NCBI GenBank assembly: GCA_021018995.1
Contig: CM037592.1
Location: forward strand, 78,433,301-78,497,300
DNA length: 64,000 nucleotides
Reading direction: 5' to 3'
Source of the DNA: Chloranthus sessilifolius
Lineage: Eukaryota > Streptophyta > Magnoliopsida > Chloranthales > Chloranthaceae
Part shown: positions 57,147 through 64,000 of the stretch, one piece after another
Position numbering within the stretch: position 1 is the stretch's first letter
Layout of the letters: each line of letters begins with the position of its first letter
Notes under the pieces: generated by a model
The model's input: only the letters and a program-made list of their open reading frames with translations
The model's database searches: none
What the model was told of the DNA's origin: nothing
Position numbers and translations under genes: made by a program

Positions 57147-57917
57147 CTCAATGTGATAGCCCAGATTTTTCCAACACAGATTTATGGGATAATTTTCTTT
57201 CTGAGCAACTAGAAAAATTCGAACTACCAGATCGTAGATCACAATTTGAAAACAGAATACTTGATACATCGACATATAAGCGCGGAAATCAAAGTAGATA
57301 TACATATGGCAGAATTAAAATCAAATCTCCATTTCTATATAGAGAACACGTAATTCAAAAACTTATGCTATAATTATAAAACCCACCTAGATGCGCTAAG
57401 TCAGAAATCTACAATCCGTAAAATCTTACCAATGTTCACAAACCCCTATCTTTAAGTAAAATTCTCAAACGTAAGATCTTCTTCCGGTACACAAAATTAG
57501 ACTCTCTTCAAGTTCGGTGTCCTGATAAAGTGCCACACCTGTGACATATAGTCGGGGTGAGCTATCAGTCTAAGCTCAGTAGAGAATACTCATGAACAAT
57601 TACATTTTATCAGATCATGCATAGATTCAATGACAAGGTTTCAAAGCAGTTTGAAATATAAGTTTTTCAAAGGCATTTCATTTTAAAACAAAGATATGCT
57701 TCAAAGCCATTTTCATCTCAGAACGATCAAGTCATTTTCATATCAAACGAAATTTTCAAGGACGTTTTCATATCAAAACAAAATATGAAAATCACATGTC
57801 TTAGGTGGAGTTTCACAAGGATTCAAGTTCAAGTTCGATTCAAAATCAAGTTCGATTCGGATTCAAAGATTAGGTTCGATTCGGATTCAAATATCAAGTT
57901 CAAATCACTTACATATA

Positions 57918-58270
57918 ATCCGCCCTAGCGGTCCATAATTGTATGAATAATCAGCCCTTGTGGTCCACAAATACACATATAATCTGCCCTAGCGATCGAC
58001 AATTGTACGAATTATCCGCCCTAGCGGTCCACAGATACACATATAATCCGCCCTAGCGGTCCATAGATACACATATACTTCACCCTAGCGGTCCACAGTG
58101 TGTACATATAATCCGTCATAGTGGTCCACTTCAATTTACCTGACTTATTTTTTAATTCCCGAATATGCCGTCATGCCAATTTAATTCACGGATTAATTGT
58201 CGTACCAGTTCGATTCACCGATATACCACTGTGTCGGTTCGATTCACGGATATACTGTCATGCCGGTTTG
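57918..58270 (-). repeat. Tandem CCGCCCTAGCGGTCC units in solo LTR I
   Basis: About eight units with CCGCCCTAGCGGTCCA followed by CACATATAAT, period about 30-60 bp. They take the place of the CCGGTACGGCGGG module. Confidence 0.8.
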
Positions 58271-59204
58271 ATTCACATACACATTTATATCAAATCAGAT
58301 TCGATGTTCAACGGTTTCAAAGCTCAAAGTGTACAATTCAGTTTAAAGCTCTAATTTCAGAGTTCAGAGTTCAAGTTCCAATTCAAGTGAAAATTCAGAG
58401 GTCATAGTTCAAGTTCAAAGTTCATTTCCAAAATTCATATTCAATTTCAAAGATCAAAATATTCACATTCAAATTCGAAAGATTCAATTCAGATTCATGG
58501 TTCCAATTTCTTAAACAGAGATCAGATTCATATCAAATTTAGAGTTCGGATTCTAATTCAAAGTTCATATCCATATCAGACTTAGTTACAAATACATTTT
58601 CCTATTAGATTCATAGTTCATATCAGATTCAAGTTAAGATTCAAAATTCGGAGGATTCATTTCTTTTCAAAGAATTTAAATACAAATTCGTGTTTCAAAG
58701 TGCAGATTCAGAGTTCACAATTCAAAGCTCAAAATTCGAAGTTCAAATTCTAATTACGGTTTAAGCATTTATCATTTGATTATATCACGACATCTATGAA
58801 TCAAATCAAAAATGCAATTAGGTAGTGAATTTTCCCTACCTCAGTTTGATGTCTTGCGCAAGCAAAACGTGAAAATCCTCACAAGTGGCCTTCAACTCTT
58901 AATCTACATCACAATACGATTATATACTACATGTTAATGACAAAAATTAAACATGTCAAAGTTCCTAAGTTTTTTCTCAAAATTGAGGCAAAATGGACAA
59001 ATTCGTGTTATTCTTGGATCATATAGAACTTGTCCTAACTTACACCTAAATTTTGACTTTTAAAATATTTGATTTATGAAATTGTTAATTCACAGAAGTT
59101 ATAGAGCTTGTTGTCCTCTTTCAACCGTCATGAGAATTGCGTCAATCCGAGCTTGGAGTAGAAAGTTACGGCTAAAATACCGAAGTAGTGTCGGTCCATC
59201 TGTC

Positions 59205-59325
59205 ATAGTCGCGCGAGTGACTTTCCAAACTCGTGCGAGCAACTGTTTTCAGGACTTTTTAGCCTATTTCTGATGCGCAACTCGCGTGAGCGACTTTTCC
59301 AACTCACGGGCGCGATTGTGCACGA
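59205..59325 (-). repeat. CpG palindromes in solo LTR I
   Basis: Four degenerate units such as CTCGTGCGAGCAAC, CTCGCGTGAGCGAC and CGCGCGAGTGAC. Confidence 0.65.
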
Positions 59326-60437
59326 ATCTGCGCGTTTTTCTCTTTTTCAAAACCCATTTTCACATGAAAATTCAATCTTTTTTATTCTAATCTTTTTCAC
59401 ACATCTAAGCAATATAAACTAACTTCAATACATGAAATAACCATGATGTATACCTCCTTAATGTTTACCTCCTTAGATTGGGCACAAAACATCCCCGTTG
59501 ATCGTATAAAGAAATCGTCTTTCACACTTCGCGTTCATCCGATGGTTTGAAACTTTTGTTTCTCTCGATTCTTGTGGACGTAGATTGAATCTTCCCAATG
59601 CACACAATAAATCAAAGCTCTCTTGAGCGAAAAGAGATGATCTAAAGAGGAATCAACGGTGTTTGGGATTCAAAATAAAAGAGAGTTTGGGAGAATAGGC
59701 TCTCACTCTCTTCATTGTGACCGCTTCAAAGATCTCTTGCGGTGAATCGAAGAAGAATAAGTTGAATCTAGAGAGGGAGATCAACACTAAAAAAGAAGGA
59801 AAAGGGCAAGGAGATGGAGCTTTCTTCTCTTTCTCCTCTCTCAAATTTTCAAACAAATGCAGATTGCAAGAGAAGCTTCACTTAATACTAAGGGTTTGTT
59901 CGGTGGGAAGCTAGCACACCGTGAGTCGGTGTAGGGGCTATTCTCTAAAGGCCAAAACATAATATCTAGCCTCACTATTCACTCAAAAATTCTTCTTATT
60001 AATTATTTATCTTAAAAATTCAAGGCAGCCTCACTATTCACTCAAAAATTCATTATTATTATTATTTTTCTTTTAAAAATTCAAGGCGACATCGTGCGAC
60101 TTGCCGAACATGTACACTTGGTTGGGTGCCATGTGATAAGTTGAGTTATTGGGTTCAGGCCCATTCTCGGTTCAAGTTAAAATTCGGGTTAGGGCAAAAG
60201 TTCAAGCAGTGGGCTCGGGTTCGTGTGCAACCTGCACAAACACACATATGCTCTACATAGGGTACGAGTTGGGATTTAATGCGCTTGGCGCATACCCCCA
60301 ATTATAACAAGTGGGGTTTGAGACTATGTTACCTAGGTCAAATGTTTGACTCGAGTCAAATCAGTCAAAATGTCACATTCTCGTCAAAGGTCAACGATTC
60401 AACATTTTTGAAAATTTCGGGTTATTAATACACTCAA

Positions 60438-60510
60438 TGTGGGCCGAAAATTGAAAATATTTTTGAGGATACCAACCATCCAATCCAAGCATTTCTAGCC
60501 TAAATCCGGA

Positions 60511-60568
<58 letters not shown>

Positions 60569-60741
60569 ATTTAAAATAGTTGGGTTGTATTTGGGTTAGT
60601 TCTTATAAGAGCAGAAATAGCTCTTTGTCTGCTCTCTGTCAGAGCAGATAAAATTTCCTCTGGGATAGAGTAGGCATAGAACAGTTTTATCACTTAAAAC
60701 AGCTCCCCACCAGAGCAAATGAGGTGACGAGCTGTGGTACC
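60438..60741. other. Unique DNA with (AT)n and a candidate split MITE end
   Basis: A long AT dinucleotide run at about 60513-60565. From 60591, TTGGGTTAGTTCTTAT with repeated GAGCAG and CTGCTC text is inverted at 63253-63268. Removing solo LTR H, this would be a 224-bp inverted-repeat element. No gene. Confidence 0.45.
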
Positions 60742-60746
60742 AAATG

Positions 60747-63195
60747 TGTAATATCCTGAAAAAAATCACGTTAAACAATGACCTTGGGATTCGTGCCCGA
60801 CTGGTCATAGGTTTGACCAAATAGGAGTTCAATAGTTGGCATAGGGTGCGATGAACGGATGAAATGTAAGAATTCGAGTGAATATGTGAAGAGTGATGTA
60901 AATCTGGAGTCCCATACGCCTATTCGGGTGTATGTGCTCAGCACACAAGCTAGAGGGGAGATAAAAGGGTTTAATAACCCTAAAATCAATGTTTGAGTTG
61001 TTGGAGAGAGTTAAGAAGAGAGAGAGAGAGAGGAGTAAAGAAGGGTGAGTGATCAAGGAGTTATTGCAACTGATTGGAAGGGAAATTTGAGTAATTAACG
61101 CCAGATTCGACGCGAGGGATCCGCTAGAAGCAAAGCTGAAACCCTAGCCTTTCCAACCACTTGATTTAATCAATTTGAGATTGATTGAAGGTAAGATTCT
61201 TGTAGATTAAATGTATAGATTGAAGGGTTAGATTGTAGTTAAGAATGGGTTAAATTATAGAATAAAGGCTTAGAAAAATGAAGGAAAAGGAGTAGGAAGA
61301 GATTGGGAAGAACAGCCCAATAGGGGGCTGAATCTGGTCAAATCGATTAATCGAAATCAGGATTTCGTTTATCAATTTTCGCCAAGAAGTTGAAAAGTCA
61401 GAGAACCCAAATTCGATTAATCGAACTAAGTTTCGATTAATTGACTTTGGAATTTGATTAATCGATTTTGGTGTCGATTAATCGACTGGGAACCTCCAGT
61501 GGCTTGAGGAAAGTGACCTGGGGAAATCGATTAGTCGAAATGGGATTTCGATTAATTGATTTGGGATCGATTAATCGATTTTGGGAATTCGATTACTCGA
61601 ATTAAGAATCGAATTGATAGAGTAGAGAGATTCGATTAATCGATGTTAAATTCGATTAATCGAATGGGGATCTCGATTAATCGATTTTGGGAATCGATTA
61701 ATCGAAACTTATTCGATTAATCGACTGACTTAAATTTTTTGACTTTTTAGTTTGACTTCAAGATTCTCGGGGGGTCTTGGACCTTCCTTATTGCATCTTT
61801 AATGATGTGTTGCATGTGTTATGTTGTACCATAGGTGGTACGTATGATCATGGGCACAAGGAGCCACGTGGGACCTTGATGCGTGATTTATCAGAGACTT
61901 AAGGTAGGAAACACCTTGAACATGTACCTTATTTTGCAAGAGCATATATGTAGTGATATGGAACTCAATTTAAAACTGTTTTATTATTTAAGAGTTTATG
62001 AAAAGGGTGTGCGTGTGTGACATCTATAAGAGTAAGAATAATGAGCCATCCCCAGGGGATGAGGAAGTAAAGTAATAAGAGCATCAGGTGTGATGCAAGT
62101 GAATGGTTACATCCCAGGGATGTATCCAAGATTGAATAATGTCTGATAAGGCCTAACTGATATAAGATACCACATTTACACGGTGAATAACTATATGTAA
62201 AGAACCTGATATTTTTGTTATTTGAGGTTTGATAGGATACCCCACCGACGTGACGGGATACCCACGACTGACGCGACAGGATACCCGTGACCAGTGCGAA
62301 GGCTTATCCGTACACAGTAAGCACACCCCAGGGGTATTGAATTGAGATAAGTTGAAACCCCGCCACCAATCCCCAGGGAAAAGGGGTTTGGGTACTATTT
62401 GTATTCCCAGGGAATACGTTTAAAACTGTCTATATAGATGACGATGAAGGGTATATCATCGGAGCTCGATGCTATATTGCTCGGGGATTACTTAAGTTGA
62501 AAGGTTAAATTTTGCTTTAGGCCTACTCAGTGTCATTCATGACTAATTAAAAGACATGTGTAAATTACCAGTAAAACGTGATTCTTTTCAACTGTATTTT
62601 CAGTAACTGCATAGATACATCATGCATGACATATCACGGAATATATGTGAGTTTTAATTTATATGTTCACTGTGTTTTTGTTCCCTATTGAGCTAGGATG
62701 TAGTTCATTCCTTTAGACTATACGTCGCAGGTCCACTATTAGCAGCTGCTGAGGCTTCCGGGGATGTTGACCCTGGTGAGTCGGATTTTGCACCTGGTGA
62801 CGAGTTGGAGCCACCTCCTGAGGATTTCTTCTAGAGGACTCCGTTGTGTATTTTTGAGAGTTTTGTGAGCTTGGTTGGTACGGCTTGGTATGTCAAGCCT
62901 TATATTTTTGTTAAACAATATAATTAATTTGTGAGATTATTCTTTTGGGGCGAACCATCCTTGATGATCAGCGATCATCGATGGTTCAGATCGGTTCTCC
63001 ATTCATGCATAGGCATGAAGGTAGAACTGTCTTTTGAGAGGTTTTAAAACTATATTTGTTCTGCTATTCTAGCTATTAATTGCAGTTCATTATTGTTGCT
63101 TGATATACCAGTGTTCCGTGCTTAGTCAAGGGGCACGGTCAAGATGATCGTGCTGATGGCACGAGTTTCGAGATGCCGAAATCCGGACTGTCACA
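60747..63195 (+). mobile_element. Solo LTR H (2.4 kb, Tekay type)
   Basis: TGTAATATCCTG...GGACTGTCACA, perfect target duplication AAATG (60742-60746 and 63196-63200). Blocks: donor-like AAGGTAAG (about 61188-61195), TTAATCGATTAATCGA palindromes (about 61338-61735), AAGGTAGGAAACACC (about 61901), CCAGTGCGAAGGCTTATCCG (about 62291), ATCGGAGCTCGATGCTATAT (about 62458), the shared block GACTATACGTC/CAGGT (62690-62732), and hairpins 62952-62987 (GAACCAT/ATGGTTC, GATGAT/ATCATC) and 62994-63027. It is oriented toward the PPR gene end. Confidence 0.88.
61338..61735 (+). repeat. ATTAATCGAT palindromes in solo LTR H
   Basis: About 15 units of TCGATTAATCGA or close variants with irregular spacers; CpG kept in nearly all. 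Confidence 0.9.
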
Positions 63196-63200
63196 AAATG

Positions 63201-63861
63201 TAAAAGTAATTTTTCCCCAGAATCAAAAAGTGAAAGAGCTGCTCTTTGCCCCAAAAGATCTAACCCAAAAGCAGCCTTACTTTCTCATATATAGAGCATG
63301 ATTCTTCAACTCTAGCGGATACTAGGTAAATGACCTAGCCACCAACTTTGGTGATGGGTCATCAACTCTAGCTGATCTTAGATTCAGCCCTAAGATTAAT
63401 AGAGAGGAAGCCATTACGTGCACAGCTGACCGTTGCACATAGTTTAAAAGATATACTTGATAACTTGTGGAGCTGTGCCATCTGAAAACATCTTTCGAGC
63501 TGTCTAATTTGAAGGTCATAGTCTAAAGATCTTTGCTGCAAAAGATTGACACAAAAAATACAAAAAAAATCTCTATCATATGACTCAACTCAGTCAATTG
63601 ACGAATTAGATAATGACCTTTGACTGCATTGAATTATATGATAAAAATCGTGTTTCATACCAATCTTTTGCAGCTAAGATCTTTAGATCATGGCCTTCAA
63701 ATCTGAGAGGTTAGATGGTAGGGAAAGACGATCTCCAAAGATAAATAACAAATTGTCCATTCCAATTGGACCTGATCATTTCCCTCCAAATACAACTATA
63801 ATTAAAGTAAACAAATTTCAGTAGGACAAATTTTCTACAAAGTTTCATTTACCAGTGTAGA
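63201..63861. other. Downstream region of the PPR gene with a hairpin element
   Basis: AT-rich, probably 3' flank or 3' UTR of the minus-strand PPR gene. A long imperfect hairpin has arms 63511-63548 and 63661-63698 (AAGATCTTTGCTGCAAAAG type), and inner pairing (ATCATATGA, CAATTGACG) gives it the look of a MITE of roughly 200 bp. Edges unclear. Confidence 0.55.
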
Positions 63862-64000
63862 TTAAACTGAAACAGTTGCCAAACTATAGCCAGGTGTTTT
63901 GGCAACTCTCCTCTTTTTCATCAACCCCCTCACCCTCTCAACATCTTCCCACATACAAGCTCCAGCATAAATATTAGACAAAACCACATAAACCCCATCA
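63862..64000 (-). CDS. PPR protein, C-terminal end (E-motif type), partial
   Basis: The minus-strand frame enters at the window edge and reads 45 codons to TAA at 63862-63864. The text GVYVVLSNIYAGACMWEDVE, then RVRGLMKKRRVAKTPGYS, is the conserved E-motif region found after the last PPR repeat in plant PLS-class pentatricopeptide proteins (typical family text: YVLLSNIYA..GRW.DV..VR..M...GVKK.PG.S). The protein ends nine residues later, with no room for a DYW domain, so it is probably an E-subgroup member. Such proteins usually enter mitochondria or plastids and bind single RNAs in editing or processing. The rest of the gene lies to the right, beyond the window. This is host coding, not a transposon part. 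Confidence 0.85.
   Translation of the reverse strand, partial: DGVYVVLSNIYAGACMWEDVERVRGLMKKRRVAKTPGYSLATVSV

Larger units (their letters stand above)
57152..60432 (-). mobile_element. Solo LTR I (3.3 kb, Tekay type, minus)
   Basis: Minus orientation, TGTATTAATAACCCG...GGGCTATCACA, perfect target duplication CTCAA (57147-57151 and 60433-60437). Blocks on the minus strand: GTTGAATCGTTGACC near the start (shared with solo LTR E), donor-like GGAGGTAAACATT (about 59460), CGCTCGCACGAG-type palindromes (about 59205-59325), GAGGTAGGGAAAATTC (about 58837-58850), tandem GGACCGCTAGGGCGG units (about 57918-58270), and the shared block GACTATATGTC/CAGGT (57537-57577). I do not find the downstream hairpin in this copy. 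Confidence 0.85.

Noticed and set aside
60513-60565. AT run as a possible origin or attachment site
   Set aside because: A plain dinucleotide microsatellite is sufficient explanation.

Overview
This window looks like repeat-filled intergenic DNA from a flowering plant, probably a eudicot with a large genome. Both classes of plant Ty3/gypsy element are present: Athila-like, and chromodomain-bearing Tekay/Del-like with LTRs of 2 to 3.6 kb. There are MITE-like elements, and at the far right edge the last 45 codons of a pentatricopeptide-repeat (PPR) protein gene on the minus strand. That PPR tail is the only host coding sequence I can support. I see no rRNA, tRNA or CRISPR array.

Layout. Positions 1-53785 are one nested stack of LTR elements. 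The oldest visible layer is a Tekay-like element, F: its integrase end lies at 31822-33185 and its 3' LTR is split into 33186-33414, 35563-36653 and 52960-53785. Athila-like element S1 (+ strand, entering from left of the window and ending at 31821) abuts F inside its integrase gene. S1 was itself hit by element A (1005-8449), solo LTR T (9771-11898), element B (16319-28025) and solo LTR C (29369-31657). F's LTR was hit by solo LTR D (33415-35557) and by a second Athila-like element S2 on the minus strand (36654-52954). S2 in turn carries solo LTRs E (39999-43624) and G (49393-51476, minus). Most boundaries are fixed by TG...CA ends and matching 5-bp target duplications.

From 53786 to 64000 lie unclassified DNA with palindromic repeats, a 411-bp Mutator-like MITE with a 9-bp target duplication, a foldback MITE, a 953-bp inverted-repeat transposon with a 7-bp duplication, two solo LTRs (I, 57152-60432, minus; H, 60747-63195, plus), another hairpin, and the PPR gene end.

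Main observations. (1) Nine different Tekay-type insertions share an ordered series of LTR blocks, including a GAGCT...AGCTCA / GACTATACGTC / CAGGT block and covarying hairpins, although most of the LTR sequence has diverged. (2) Every LTR family here carries a cluster of short CpG-containing repeats, mostly palindromic, whose sequence differs by family while its place in the LTR is kept. (3) Element B has the same palindrome array a second time after its integrase gene, followed by a TATA box and extra coding sequence. (4) Both Athila-like elements keep a small conserved reading frame after integrase, 63-74 nt behind a matching TATA box. All comparisons were made by eye; no alignment or database search was run.
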